From: VRUE01 sp963699225
GTDB lineage: Bacteria; Actinomycetota; Thermoleophilia; Solirubrobacterales; 70-9
Assembly (NCBI GenBank): GCA_963699225.1
Contig: OY969423.1
Location: 1,302,001-1,366,000, forward strand
Direction of reading: 5' to 3'
Length of the DNA stretch: 64,000 nt
The translations under genes were made by a program, and so were the position numbers. Of this stretch, positions 52,767 through 61,341 are shown piece after piece; positions within the stretch are counted from its first letter, which is position 1; each line of letters starts with the position of its first letter. The notes under the pieces are model-generated. The model was not told the origin of the DNA. It saw only the letters and a program-made list of their open reading frames with translations, and did no database searches.

Positions 52767-53609
52767 TTACTTCTTCTTCTTGGGCTTCTTGTTGAAAGCG
52801 GGGACGCCGCCAGCCTTGGCGATCACTTCCCCGGCCACCGGGTTGAGCCGGGCCCAGTTGATGAATTTGCTCAGCGCCGGCGAGATGCCGCTGCCGTCAC
52901 CCGGCAGGACCAGGAAGAGGTAGCGCGAGAGCGGGTACTTGAGCGGCTCGACGCTGATCTTTTTGGCTTCACAAGGAATGCCTTCGACTTTGAGCGCCTT
53001 CTGGCCCTTGCCCTGCCAGGCGAGGCCGTCATAGCCAATCGCGTTGGGATCCTGCTTGACCGCGTTGACGACGAGGCCGTCTGCCGTGAGGGCGTTGACG
53101 TTGGAGGCCGGCAGTTCGTTGTTGAGCACCGCCTGCAGGAAGAAGTTGTAGGTCCCCCCGTTGGTGTCGCGGCCGACCGGGTCGATCGTCGACGCCAGGC
53201 CCGAGCCCGGCACCTGGCTCCAGTTGGTCAGCAGCCCCCGGTAGATGTCGTGGGTCTGCTGGATGCTGATGTTGCTGAGTTTGTTGGCCGGGTTGACGTC
53301 GAGGCAGAGCCCGTCGAGGAACATCTTCACGTAGGTCGTACCGGCATCGCTGGGCAGCGGCGTGCGGGCCTGTCCGGCGAACTGGCTGACGCCGTTCTGG
53401 ACGTCCTTGACGCCGGCGTTGCCTCCGTTGGCGGTGTAGTGGAAGTGGACGCTGTGGTTGACCTGCTTCGTGTAGGTCTTGAAGAGTGCTTCCAGGACCG
53501 GTTGGGCAGCCACTGAGCCCGATCCGATCAGGGTCACGGCACTGGCAGATGCCGGTATGGCGAGGGCCACGAGGGCGACCGCCGAGATGACGAGGGTCCT
53601 GATTCTCAT
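52767..53609 (-). CDS. pstS: Phosphate-binding protein PstS
   Basis: 280 residues, ATG 53609 with AAGGAAGG upstream. Cleavable signal peptide (VALAIPASASA) instead of a lipobox, unusual for Gram-positive-type PstS, so anchoring may depend on other parts. TLIGSGSVAAQPVLEALFKTY and the phosphate loop region GVSQFAGQARTPL, VGRDTNGGTYNFF fit the PstS fold. The C-terminus KKPKKKK is strongly basic and may hold it to wall polymers. First gene of the pst row. Confidence 0.9.
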   Translation of the reverse strand: MRIRTLVISAVALVALAIPASASAVTLIGSGSVAAQPVLEALFKTYTKQVNHSVHFHYTANGGNAGVKDVQNGVSQFAGQARTPLPSDAGTTYVKMFLDGLCLDVNPANKLSNISIQQTHDIYRGLLTNWSQVPGSGLASTIDPVGRDTNGGTYNFFLQAVLNNELPASNVNALTADGLVVNAVKQDPNAIGYDGLAWQGKGQKALKVEGIPCEAKKISVEPLKYPLSRYLFLVLPGDGSGISPALSKFINWARLNPVAGEVIAKAGGVPAFNKKPKKKK

Positions 53610-53655
53610 ACGCGTTTGATTCCTTCCTTTGACGGGTACCGAAGTTTCTTGATGA

Positions 53656-53677
53656 CCTAACTCGACATCAGCCTAAC
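53656..53677 (-). promoter_or_regulatory. Possible Pho-box-like direct repeat upstream of pstS
   Basis: Read on the minus strand, GTTAGG occurs twice, 16 bp apart, about 50-70 bp before the pstS start. PhoP boxes in actinobacteria are direct repeats of about 11 bp built on GTTCACC-like units. The match is loose, so this is a candidate only. Confidence 0.25.
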
Positions 53678-53746
53678 AGCTTCTGTACTTTATTGACCTC
53701 TTTACTAAGAAAGGCTGCCCCGGCACGCCCTATAACGGAGGTTCAA

Positions 53747-54436
53747 TTGCTCAGAAGAAGACTTTCCACGCCTCGCGCCGCTGCCGCGGTCGCGCTGGCG
53801 GCTGTGCTCGCGGCGGCAATCGCCGTGACGCCATCGTTCGCCGGGTCCGCCGGGTCCGCGATCAGCGGCGCCTTCATCACCAAGAAAGCGGCCGGCCAGA
53901 TCTACGTCTCCAACAAGAAGGCCTCAACGCTTTACCTGCGGAAGAAAGTCGCCGGCAACACCTTCGTCAAGAAGGCCGACGCGCCGCTGTCCCCCGTCGC
54001 GGCGATCGCCGCCGGCACCGCCCCCTGGTCGAACGAAGGGACGACTCCGGTCTACCTGCCGACCGCCTACACCTCGTTCGGGATGCCAGGCACCGGCCCG
54101 GCGGTCATCACGTTCTCGGGCTCGGTCACCTGCACCTCGGCCAAACCGACGGTGGAACTCGCCTGCCCGATCCAGATCATGGTCGATGGCCAGACGACGG
54201 GCAAAGTGAACATCGCTCCGGCGACCGCGAACTCGCCGAAACCAGCGGCGATCGTCGAGACGGTGGCGCAGAACACCGTGCTCGCCAAGGGAGGCCACAC
54301 GGTCGCGATCCAGTACGTGGGCGCCAAAGGGGTGGTCTTCACCCTGGGGGCTTGGAACCTCTCGGTGCAGGGCTACCCCGCAAAGCCGGAACTGCCGCCC
54401 ACCGAAACAACCCCCTCCACCAAAGCTGGCAAATAG
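53747..54436 (+). CDS. Secreted protein of unknown function
   Basis: 229 residues from TTG 53747, chosen because GGAGG lies 5 bases upstream; a TTG at 53693 would add 18 residues without a ribosome site. Signal peptide AAAAVALAAVLAAAIAVTPSFAG, then GAFITKKAAGQIYVSNKKASTLYLRKK, and a beta-rich domain (about 85-215). Paralogues with the Y-V-S-N/K-K spacing are common as tail proteins in this lineage. No enzyme motif. Confidence 0.68.
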   Translation: MLRRRLSTPRAAAAVALAAVLAAAIAVTPSFAGSAGSAISGAFITKKAAGQIYVSNKKASTLYLRKKVAGNTFVKKADAPLSPVAAIAAGTAPWSNEGTTPVYLPTAYTSFGMPGTGPAVITFSGSVTCTSAKPTVELACPIQIMVDGQTTGKVNIAPATANSPKPAAIVETVAQNTVLAKGGHTVAIQYVGAKGVVFTLGAWNLSVQGYPAKPELPPTETTPSTKAGK

Positions 54437-54459
54437 CCGCAGTCGGAGGGGGTCCGACG

Positions 54460-54487
54460 CCCCCGGTCGCCAGCGCGCGGCCGGGGG
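54460..54487. terminator. Hairpin between convergent genes
   Basis: CCCCCGG (54460-54466) pairs with CCGGGGG (54481-54487) around a 14-base loop, and CTATCTGTCAT follows. It lies between the convergent genes ending at 54436 and 54546, so it may stop transcription from the left gene. Confidence 0.45.
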
Positions 54488-54545
54488 TACCTATCTGTCA
54501 TCAGCGATTGGTCAAATCAGATGGAGATCACCGGCGCCAATTTGC

Positions 54546-55166
54546 CTAGACGCCCCATTTCAGGCCTTTGAGCGCACCTGTTAGGTGCCAAGCGGACGAG
54601 CCAGTGAACGACATGGGATACGGCATGAAAAAGCCGGAAGCAGAGGTGTTTACGACCAGATTCACCGCTGCAGAGCCGAATCCCAGCCCAACTCCGTTTT
54701 CAGGTTCGACTATCACAACTTTTTCAAACCACGTACATCCTGCCCCTGTTGTCACCATGTACGCCAGTGTTGGCGGGCTCACGCTCCGATACGCCACACC
54801 TTCCGCTGAAACCACGGTATGGATGTGCATCGCAATTGGTTCAACGGTGCATTTTTTTTCTTGACCGGCGATAACGCATTTAGTCAACAATGCGCTCTGG
54901 TCAAGTTCCAAGGGAGTTTTTTCTTCAGAGATCGAACCCGTGCTTGTTTCCTGGCAAGTCATTTTGAAACCAAGTTTCGGTATTTCCATTTTGAACGAGC
55001 CTTCAGATGAAAAGGATTCTTTTGAGATTTTTCGTTCGGCAAGACTTTTTCCTTCTATGTGCCAAGCTAGCGCCGTTCCGGCAAAGGCACCGAAGAAGAG
55101 AGCGGTCGATAGGGTCGCGCCGAAAAGAAGGCTCACAAACTTGACTCTTTGGGAGTTGCCCGTCAT
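54546..55166 (-). CDS. Secreted protein of unknown function, AT-richer than surroundings
   Basis: 206 residues from ATG 55166, with AAGGAG 9 bases upstream; a longer frame to 55241 lacks support. Signal peptide VKFVSLLFGATLSTALFFGAFAGTALA. The mature part starts WHIEGKSLAERKISKESFSS and has four conserved-looking Cys (MTCQETS, LTKCVIAGQEKKCTV, GAGCTWF). The nucleotide composition is clearly lower in GC than the flanks and codons end more often in A/T, suggesting transfer or an untypical expression class. No function known. Confidence 0.7.
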   Translation of the reverse strand: MTGNSQRVKFVSLLFGATLSTALFFGAFAGTALAWHIEGKSLAERKISKESFSSEGSFKMEIPKLGFKMTCQETSTGSISEEKTPLELDQSALLTKCVIAGQEKKCTVEPIAMHIHTVVSAEGVAYRSVSPPTLAYMVTTGAGCTWFEKVVIVEPENGVGLGFGSAAVNLVVNTSASGFFMPYPMSFTGSSAWHLTGALKGLKWGV

Positions 55167-55280
55167 CGCGATCTGCTCCTTGTAGTAGATAGCTAAAAAT
55201 ATGCTTAGCAATCTACCTATCCTGCCGTATCGAGTCAGCAAGAAACAGAGCCTTCCCCCGCAACTACGTCAGGGGTCGTA

Positions 55281-55308
55281 GAGCCCCGGCCGCGCGCGGC
55301 CGGGGCTC
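55281..55308. repeat. 28-bp perfect palindrome
   Basis: GAGCCCCGGCCGC is followed by GC and its exact complement, giving a 13+2+13 palindrome with almost no loop. It lies between the AT-rich gene's upstream region and the 78-residue ORF's stop. Likely a terminator stem or recognition site. Confidence 0.6.
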
Positions 55309-55313
55309 GAGGA

Positions 55314-55550
55314 CTAGTGCCCGCGGAGTTGGAAACGGCCGGGGCGCGGAAGCGGCTCACCGAGGATCAGGCGAGCCCGGTAGTAGAGAGCTTCGAAAGC
55401 CTGGGTGTCCAGATCGTCGACTCCGTGCTGCTCACGCCCTGGCTGGGTTGCGGGGACATCTGCTGGCCCCCCTCCCCCAGGGTGCTGGCGCAGGACGCCG
55501 TTCAGCCTGCCGCGTGAGACAAATCTCGTGTGCTCCGGTGCGCTGTCCAT
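55314..55550 (-). CDS. Small hypothetical protein
   Basis: 78 residues, ATG 55550 with AAGGAG 7 bases upstream and an AT-rich, promoter-like stretch (55555-55605) before it. The sequence is rich in Arg, Pro and Gly, with no recognisable domain; DTQAFEALYYRARLILGE may form a helix. The stop is next to the 28-bp palindrome. Supported mainly by the ribosome site, so uncertain. Confidence 0.4.
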   Translation of the reverse strand: MDSAPEHTRFVSRGRLNGVLRQHPGGGGPADVPATQPGREQHGVDDLDTQAFEALYYRARLILGEPLPRPGRFQLRGH

Positions 55551-55682
55551 CGTCCCTCTCCTTTCCTGTTTTTATTGACCATCTAACTCAAGAATAGCAG
55601 CCAAGAAAAAGATCGACAGGCAAAGCAGCCCGCGCGCGACAAATCGCGAGCTAGAGCGCATAATCAACGGCAGTGGACGGGT

Positions 55683-55721
55683 CGGGGCGGGGCGCCACCC
55701 GGCAAAGCGCACCCCGCCCCG
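55683..55721 (-). terminator. GC-rich hairpin after cysA
   Basis: CGGGGCGGGG (55683-55692) pairs with CCCCGCCCCG (55712-55721); the stem can extend inward with one bulged base. It begins about 10 bases beyond the cysA stop, so it probably ends the sulfate-transport operon. Confidence 0.55.
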
Positions 55722-55729
55722 TCGCCCCT

Positions 55730-56767
55730 TCAGGCGGCTGCAGATACCTCTGCGTCGTCGCCGCCCTGTGAGTCGCGGGGAGTCGAGGCCCCGCCACCGT
55801 CGGGCGGTGAGTCACCGCTGAAGCTCTTGGTCTTGCCCGGCCGCAGGTAGACGATCTGACCCTGGCGCAGCTCGAGCTTCTGCAGCTCGGCGCGGGTCAG
55901 CTGGGCCCAGACCTCGGTCCCATCGGCAAGCACGAACTCGACCCGGATCTCGAAGCCGAGGGCGACGATGCGCTGCACCATCGCCTCCTCGGTGTTCTCG
56001 TCGGCATCGAGCACGACGTCCATGTCGTGCGGGCGCACGAAGCCGTCGCCGAGCCGGTTGACCTCGCCGACGAAGCTCATCACGAACTCGTTGGCCGGGT
56101 GGTCGTAGAGATCGTCGGCGCTGCCGGACTGCTCCACCCTGCCCTCGTTCATCACCACCAGCTGGCCGGCGACGTCCATCGCCTCCTCCTGGTCGTGGGT
56201 GACGAAGATCGTCGTCACGTGCATCTCCTCATGGAGGTTGCGCAGCCAGGTGCGCAGGTCCTTGCGCACCTTGGCATCGAGCGCGCCGAAGGGCTCGTCG
56301 AGCAGCAGCACCTGCGGCTCGACCGCCAGTGCCCTGGCCAGGGCCATGCGCTGGCGCTGGCCGCCGGAGAGCTGCGATGGGTAGCGATCGGCGAGCCCGT
56401 CGAGCTGAACCAGTTGCAGCAGCTCGTGGACGCGGGCGGAGATCTTTGCCTTGTCCCACTTGCGGATCTTCAGCCCAAAGCCGACGTTCTCGAAGACCGT
56501 CATGTGCTTGAAGGCGGCGTAGTGCTGGAAGACGAAGCCGACTTCGCGCTTCTGCGTCGGCTTCTTCGAGACGTCCTCGTCATCGATCATGACGCGGCCG
56601 CCGTCGAGCGTCTCGAGCCCGGCAATCGCCCGCAGCAGCGTCGACTTACCGCTGCCGCTCGGTCCCAGCAGGGCGGTGAGCGAGCCGTTGGGGACCTCTA
56701 TCGACACATCATTGAGGGCCTGAAAGTCACCGAAGCTCTTGCTGGCTCCCTCGACTGTGATTCCCAT
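55730..56767 (-). CDS. cysA: Sulfate ABC transporter ATP-binding protein
   Basis: 345 residues from ATG 56767; the frame continues upstream into cysW but MGITVEGASKSFGDFQALND is the family start. Walker A GPSGSGKSTLLRAI, signature LSGGQRQRMALARAL, Walker B LLLDEPFGALDAKVR, and a C-terminal TOBE-like regulatory domain (about 245-330). VRKDLRTWLRNLHEEMHVTT is typical for CysA. One-base stop-start overlap with cysW. Confidence 0.93.
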   Translation of the reverse strand: MGITVEGASKSFGDFQALNDVSIEVPNGSLTALLGPSGSGKSTLLRAIAGLETLDGGRVMIDDEDVSKKPTQKREVGFVFQHYAAFKHMTVFENVGFGLKIRKWDKAKISARVHELLQLVQLDGLADRYPSQLSGGQRQRMALARALAVEPQVLLLDEPFGALDAKVRKDLRTWLRNLHEEMHVTTIFVTHDQEEAMDVAGQLVVMNEGRVEQSGSADDLYDHPANEFVMSFVGEVNRLGDGFVRPHDMDVVLDADENTEEAMVQRIVALGFEIRVEFVLADGTEVWAQLTRAELQKLELRQGQIVYLRPGKTKSFSGDSPPDGGGASTPRDSQGGDDAEVSAAA

Positions 56768-57576
56768 CAGGCGTCCTCCTTTCTCTTTAGGACGTTCATT
56801 GCGAGCAGGGTTGACAGGGCGAGAAGGGCGAGAAGGACCGAGGCGCCAAAGGCGCCAGGGAGATTGAAGTTCTCGTACTGCTTCTCGACGAAGAGCGGCA
56901 GGGTCTGGGTCGTGCCGGAGATCGAGCCGGAGACGACCGAGACGGCACCGAACTCGCCCAGCACTCGGGCGGTGGTGAGGACGACGCCGTAGGCGACGCC
57001 CCAGCGGATCGCCGGCAGGGTGACGCGCCAGAAGGTCTGCCAAGCGTTGGCGCCGAGGGTCGACGCCGCCTGCTCCTGCTCGGTGCCAATCTCCTGCAGC
57101 ACCGGCACGGTCTCGCGTACGACGAAGGGCAGCGAGACGAAGATGCTGGCAAGGACCATTCCCGGCACCGAGAAGAGGACCTTGATCCCGGCTTCGGCGA
57201 GCGCCGGTTCGAACCAGCCCTTGGTGCCGTAGAGCAGGAACAGCGAGAGGCCGATGACGATCGGCGAGATCGCGAACGGCAGGTTGATGATCGCGTCGAT
57301 GATGCCGCTGCCACGGACCCGGTGGCGGACCAGCAGCAGCGCGCAGCCGATGCCGAAGATCGTGTTCAGCGGCACCGCGATCGCGACCATGATCAGGGTC
57401 AGCTTCAGCGCGTGCAGGCCGTCGGGCGAGGTGATCGCGTCGATCGGAGGCGCCAGCCCGTGTTCGAAGGTCTTGTAGAAGATCAGCCCCAGCGGCAACA
57501 GCAGGAGCAGGAAGACGTAGCCGAGGCCGAGGAAGCGCAGGCCCCAGCGGCTGCCGTTGCCGCTATGCGCGCTCAT
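56767..57576 (-). CDS. cysW: Sulfate ABC transporter permease CysW
   Basis: 269 residues, six helices. PPIDAITSPDGLHALKLTL near residue 40 and the EAA loop EQEQAASTLGANAWQTFWRVTLPAIRW are CysW landmarks. Overlaps cysT by 14 bp and cysA by 1 bp. Confidence 0.92.
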   Translation of the reverse strand: MSAHSGNGSRWGLRFLGLGYVFLLLLLPLGLIFYKTFEHGLAPPIDAITSPDGLHALKLTLIMVAIAVPLNTIFGIGCALLLVRHRVRGSGIIDAIINLPFAISPIVIGLSLFLLYGTKGWFEPALAEAGIKVLFSVPGMVLASIFVSLPFVVRETVPVLQEIGTEQEQAASTLGANAWQTFWRVTLPAIRWGVAYGVVLTTARVLGEFGAVSVVSGSISGTTQTLPLFVEKQYENFNLPGAFGASVLLALLALSTLLAMNVLKRKEDA

Positions 57577-58483
57577 CGTCGTCCTCCTTGTGGGGCGAGG
57601 ACTCGAAGCCGCTCATCGGCATGTTGGTCAGGCCGGCGCCGCTCGAGCGCTCGTGGCGACTGCCCCAGCGCTGGGCCACGCTGACCAGCACGAGCATCAG
57701 GACCGAGGCGGCCAGGAGGACGATCGAGACGGCGGCGGCGCCGGTTTCGTTGCCGTTCTCGATCAACTGCTTGATGTAGACCGAGGAGACCTGTGTTTCC
57801 GGCAGGCCGCCGGCGAAGAGCAGGACCGAGCCGAACTCGCCGAGAGCGCGGGCGAAGGCGAGGGCGATGCCGGCGGCAAGGCCCGGCAGCAGGTTGGGGA
57901 AGATGATGCGGCGGAAGATCGTGAAGCCGCCGGCGCCCAGCGAGGCGGCGGCCTCCTCCATCTCGCGGTCCATCTCGATCAGCAGCGGCTGCACGGCGCG
58001 GACGACGAAGGGGAGGGTGACGAAGAGCAGGGCGACGACGACCGCGGTGCGGCTCAGCGCGATATCGATCCCGAGCGGGCTTTTCGTGCCCCAGAGCTCG
58101 ATCAGGATCAGGCTGGCGACGATCGTCGGCAGCGCGAAGGGCAGGTCGATGACGGCGTTGACCACCGCCTTGCCGGGGAACTCGTCACGGACCAGGAGCC
58201 AGGCGAGGATCGTCCCGAAGAAGCCGTTGATCAGGACGACGATCAGCGAGGCGATCAGGGTCAGCTCCAGCGAGTTGACCGCCTGCGGCTGGGTCACCTG
58301 TTCCCAGAAGTGGCCCAGGCCTCCGCTCAGCGATTTGCTTGTGAGCGCCGCCAGCGGCAGCAGGACGAGAACGCTGAGGTAAAGGACGACGAGGCCACGG
58401 CCGAGGCCAGCCCCCACCCCGGGCAGGCGGATGCCTGCCCGGGGTGCTGTGGCTGAATCTGCGGTTGCCGGGTGCGCGGACAT
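57563..58483 (-). CDS. cysT: Sulfate ABC transporter permease CysT (CysU)
   Basis: 306 residues, six helices with a 30-residue Pro/Gly-rich lead. EQVTQPQAVNSLELTLIASL and the EAA loop MEEAAASLGAGGFTIFRRIIFPNLLPGL identify it. Start shares one base with the stop of the binding-protein gene (TGATG). Confidence 0.92.
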   Translation of the reverse strand: MSAHPATADSATAPRAGIRLPGVGAGLGRGLVVLYLSVLVLLPLAALTSKSLSGGLGHFWEQVTQPQAVNSLELTLIASLIVVLINGFFGTILAWLLVRDEFPGKAVVNAVIDLPFALPTIVASLILIELWGTKSPLGIDIALSRTAVVVALLFVTLPFVVRAVQPLLIEMDREMEEAAASLGAGGFTIFRRIIFPNLLPGLAAGIALAFARALGEFGSVLLFAGGLPETQVSSVYIKQLIENGNETGAAAVSIVLLAASVLMLVLVSVAQRWGSRHERSSGAGLTNMPMSGFESSPHKEDDDERA

Positions 58484-59529
58484 CAGCCTGAGGTGGAGAC
58501 CCCGAGTTCACCCTCGATCTTGGCGACCGAGCCGGTTTCTTCGTCGAAGAATTCGTCGTTGACCTTGCCCCAGCCACCGAACTTGCTGATCTTGAACAGC
58601 GTTTCGGGGGACGGGAACTGCTTCGGGTCGACCAGCTTCGGGTTGACCGGGCGGTAGCCGTTTTCGGCCCACAGTTCCTGGCCTTCGTTCGACCAGAGGA
58701 ACTTGAGGAAATCTTCCGCCGCGGGCTCCGCTGCTTTTTCGGTGACCGCGATCGGGGTTTCGATCTGAAGCGTCGCCGACGGGATCACGTATTCGACGTC
58801 TTCGCCTTCCTTTTCGGCCTTGATCGCTTCGTTCTCGTAGGTGAGCAGGACGTTGCCCTGGCCCTGGCTGAAGGCCGAGAAGGCGTCGCGACCGCTGCCC
58901 GGCTGGGCAACCGTCTTTTCAAGCACGGTCTTGACCGCTTCCAGCGCCTGGTCGGGCGACTTGCCTTCTTCCAGGGCGCTGCCGTAGATGGCCATGATGT
59001 TCCAGCGGGCCGAGCCGGAGCTGAACGGGTTGGGGGTGACGACTTCGGCGTCTTCGTTGGTCTCGAGGTCCTTGAAGGACTTGATCCCGAGCGGGTTGCC
59101 TTTTTTGACCAGGATCACGACCAGCGAATCGGTGGCGATGCCGCCGTAGGGCTGTTTTTCCCAATCCTTGGAGACGATTTCGCCTTCTTCAACCAGCCGT
59201 TCCATGTCGCCCGCCTGGGAAAAGTGGACGACCGCGGCCGGCTGGCCGGCGACGACGGCACGGCTCTGGTCGCCGGAGGCACCAAAGGAGTTGCTGAAGC
59301 TGGTTCCCTTCCCTGCGGAGGTCTTCTGGAAGGCCGGCTCGAGGACTTCCTGGTAGACCGATTCGGGCGTGGAGTAGCCGACCACGTCTAGCTTGGCGCC
59401 TCCCGAGGAGGAGCTGCTGTCACTGCTGCTACTTCCACATCCGGCGACCACAGCTGCCAACGCAAAAAGGGCGGCCAGAAGGGCCGCGTTGACGCTGCGC
59501 CGCCGGGTTACCTTGCGCGCGTTCCGCAT
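58483..59529 (-). CDS. sbp: Sulfate-binding lipoprotein
   Basis: 348 residues, ATG 59529 with AAAGGAA upstream. Lipobox VVAGCGSSS (Cys about residue 31) and a Ser-rich linker. LDVVGYSTPESVYQEVLEPAFQ, FGASGDQSRAVVAGQPAAVVHFS and NPFSSGSARWNIMAIYGS are hallmarks of the sulfate/thiosulfate-binding family. First gene of the sbp-cysT-cysW-cysA operon; thiosulfate may also be a substrate. Confidence 0.93.
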   Translation of the reverse strand: MRNARKVTRRRSVNAALLAALFALAAVVAGCGSSSSDSSSSSGGAKLDVVGYSTPESVYQEVLEPAFQKTSAGKGTSFSNSFGASGDQSRAVVAGQPAAVVHFSQAGDMERLVEEGEIVSKDWEKQPYGGIATDSLVVILVKKGNPLGIKSFKDLETNEDAEVVTPNPFSSGSARWNIMAIYGSALEEGKSPDQALEAVKTVLEKTVAQPGSGRDAFSAFSQGQGNVLLTYENEAIKAEKEGEDVEYVIPSATLQIETPIAVTEKAAEPAAEDFLKFLWSNEGQELWAENGYRPVNPKLVDPKQFPSPETLFKISKFGGWGKVNDEFFDEETGSVAKIEGELGVSTSG

Positions 59530-59660
59530 AGAAAGGAATCCTTTCTTTCTCTACTGATTTAGTTTTTTGAGCGACTTAGTTGTAAAGCGAAGTCCGGCAG
59601 GGTAGCACAATGTCGATCGGCAAAGTCGTAAATGCCGATCCGGATTCAGGAATTCCCGAA

Positions 59661-60203
59661 TCAGGCGGTGAGGACGCGGTGGTCCTCGGGGCCGGGGCGC
59701 AGGATCAGCACCTCTGCCGGGGCCTTGTCGAGTAGCCAGACGAGGTCGTCGCCGGAGAAGCCGGCGGCACCGATCGCGGTGGCGGAGACGACGACGCGGT
59801 CAAAGGTCTCGTGATCGAGCAGGCGGCTGAGGGCGTGACGGTAGCTGCGGCCGCGTTCGACCCGGGCGTCGACCGGTACCCCCTGGCCGGTGGCGCGCTG
59901 TTCGATCGCCTCCAGCATCGGCATCGCCTTTGCCGCCTCGGCCGGGATCGCGCACTCGAGCGGCAGCTGCTTCGGGACTGCGGCGAGGTAGGCCGGCATC
60001 AGCGTCGCGTGCTCGGCCTTGGCCAGGCGCAGGGCGGCGTCGAGGGCGCGGCGCGAGATCTCGGTGCCGGTGAAGGGCAGGAGAATCTGGTGCACCTGCT
60101 GCGGCCGCTCCGAGCGCTTGCCGCGCCAGCGCGTGCTGGCGATCAGGTAGCCGCCGGAGAGGCCGAGCAGGAGGGCGAAGCCGACGAGGAAGTGCTCAAT
60201 CAC
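59661..60203 (-). CDS. Membrane-anchored universal stress (UspA-like) domain protein
   Basis: 180 residues. An N-terminal helix FLVGFALLLGLSGGYLIAS is followed by a cytoplasmic UspA-like fold: ILLPFTGTEISRRALDAALRLA and FDRVVVSATAIGAAGFSGDDLVWLLDKAPAEVLILRP. The ATP-loop GxxGxxxxxxG is imperfect (GAAGFSGDD). Its start overlaps the truncated kdpD stop (ATGA), so it may work with the potassium pump regulator. Role inferred from context. Confidence 0.75.
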   Translation of the reverse strand: MIEHFLVGFALLLGLSGGYLIASTRWRGKRSERPQQVHQILLPFTGTEISRRALDAALRLAKAEHATLMPAYLAAVPKQLPLECAIPAEAAKAMPMLEAIEQRATGQGVPVDARVERGRSYRHALSRLLDHETFDRVVVSATAIGAAGFSGDDLVWLLDKAPAEVLILRPGPEDHRVLTA

Positions 60204-61324
60204 TCGCTCCCCTCCTTGCCGCCGCGGTGAGCGACGATCCGCACGTCGACGCCGGCCGGGGTCGCCTTCATCAAGCGCTGCGGCAGCGGTTCGCGCAGAC
60301 GACTGAGGCCTTTCCGCGGCAGCGACTCACCGACCATCAGGTAGGTGCTGCCGCGCTCACGCACGACCCGCGCCACGGCGGCGACGAGGTCGTCGTGCTC
60401 CTCGATCAGCAGGGTCGCGCCGAGCACCGAGGCGAGCTGGCGCAGCGCTGTGACCTGGCGCTCGACGTCGCCCTCGATCGGCTTGCCCGGTGGCTTCACC
60501 CAGAGCAGGTCGAGGTCGGTGCCGAGCCGCTGGGCCGAGCGCCAGGCGCGCCGCACCAAGCGCTGCGAGCTGGGCGTCGGCCGTACCAGCGCGAGCAGCC
60601 TCTCCCCCACCGCCTGCGGAACCTCGGCGGCGACCCGCTCTTCGCGGGTGCCGAGCGGCTCGGGAACGTGCAGGGTGAGGCGCTTGGACTCGACCTCCTC
60701 GGCTACCTGGCGCAGGCTGACCTCGCGCAGCGCCGCCAGGTTCTCGATCCGGAAGAAGTTGTTGAGGGCGGCCTCGATGTTCTCGCCGGGGTAGATCTTG
60801 CCGGCGCGCAGGCGGGCCACCAGCGCCTCCGGCGTGAGGTCGATCAGCACCACCTCGTCAGCCGTGCCGAGCACCGAGTCGGGGACCGTCTCGCGAACCC
60901 GCACCCCGGTCAGCTCGGCGACCCGGTCGTTGAGCGACTCTAGGTGCTGGACGTTGACGGTCGAGAAGACATCTATCCCGGCCTCCAGCACGTCGGCGAT
61001 GTCCTCGAAGCGCTTCTCGTGCTCGAGCCCAGGCGGGTTGCTGTGGGCGAGCTCGTCGATCAGCGCCAGGTCCGGGCCGCGGGCGAGCAGGCCCGGCAGG
61101 TCCATCTCCTCGACCTCGACCTCGCGGTAGGTGACCACACGCCGCGGCACGACCTCGAGGCCGCGCGCCTGGTCGCTGGTCTCCTGGCGCTTGTGCGGCT
61201 CCAGGTAGCCGATCGCGACGTCCCTCCCAGCGGCTACCTCGGCGTGGCCCTCCTGGAGCATCCGATAGGTCTTCCCCACGCCGGCCGCCATGCCGAGGAA
61301 GATCTTGTAATGGCCGCGGTCCAT
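60200..61324 (-). CDS. KdpD N-terminal sensor protein without histidine kinase
   Basis: 374 residues against about 850-900 for full KdpD. The KdpD domain is complete: Walker A GMAAGVGKTYRML (about 10-22), IGYLEPHKRQET, LALIDELAHSNPPG and STVNVQHLESLND; a Usp-like domain follows (about 245-370). The DUF4118 membrane part and the kinase domain are missing. Such short KdpD proteins occur in some bacteria with Kdp pumps and may bind c-di-AMP in the Usp domain. Directly downstream of kdpB (17-bp gap). Confidence 0.87.
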   Translation of the reverse strand: MDRGHYKIFLGMAAGVGKTYRMLQEGHAEVAAGRDVAIGYLEPHKRQETSDQARGLEVVPRRVVTYREVEVEEMDLPGLLARGPDLALIDELAHSNPPGLEHEKRFEDIADVLEAGIDVFSTVNVQHLESLNDRVAELTGVRVRETVPDSVLGTADEVVLIDLTPEALVARLRAGKIYPGENIEAALNNFFRIENLAALREVSLRQVAEEVESKRLTLHVPEPLGTREERVAAEVPQAVGERLLALVRPTPSSQRLVRRAWRSAQRLGTDLDLLWVKPPGKPIEGDVERQVTALRQLASVLGATLLIEEHDDLVAAVARVVRERGSTYLMVGESLPRKGLSRLREPLPQRLMKATPAGVDVRIVAHRGGKEGSE

Positions 61325-61341
61325 GCGGCGCCCGTCCGGGC

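Noticed and set aside
55317..55517. 66-codon plus-strand ORF
   Set aside because: No ribosome site; the opposite-strand ORF at 55314-55550 has AAGGAG and a promoter-like upstream region.
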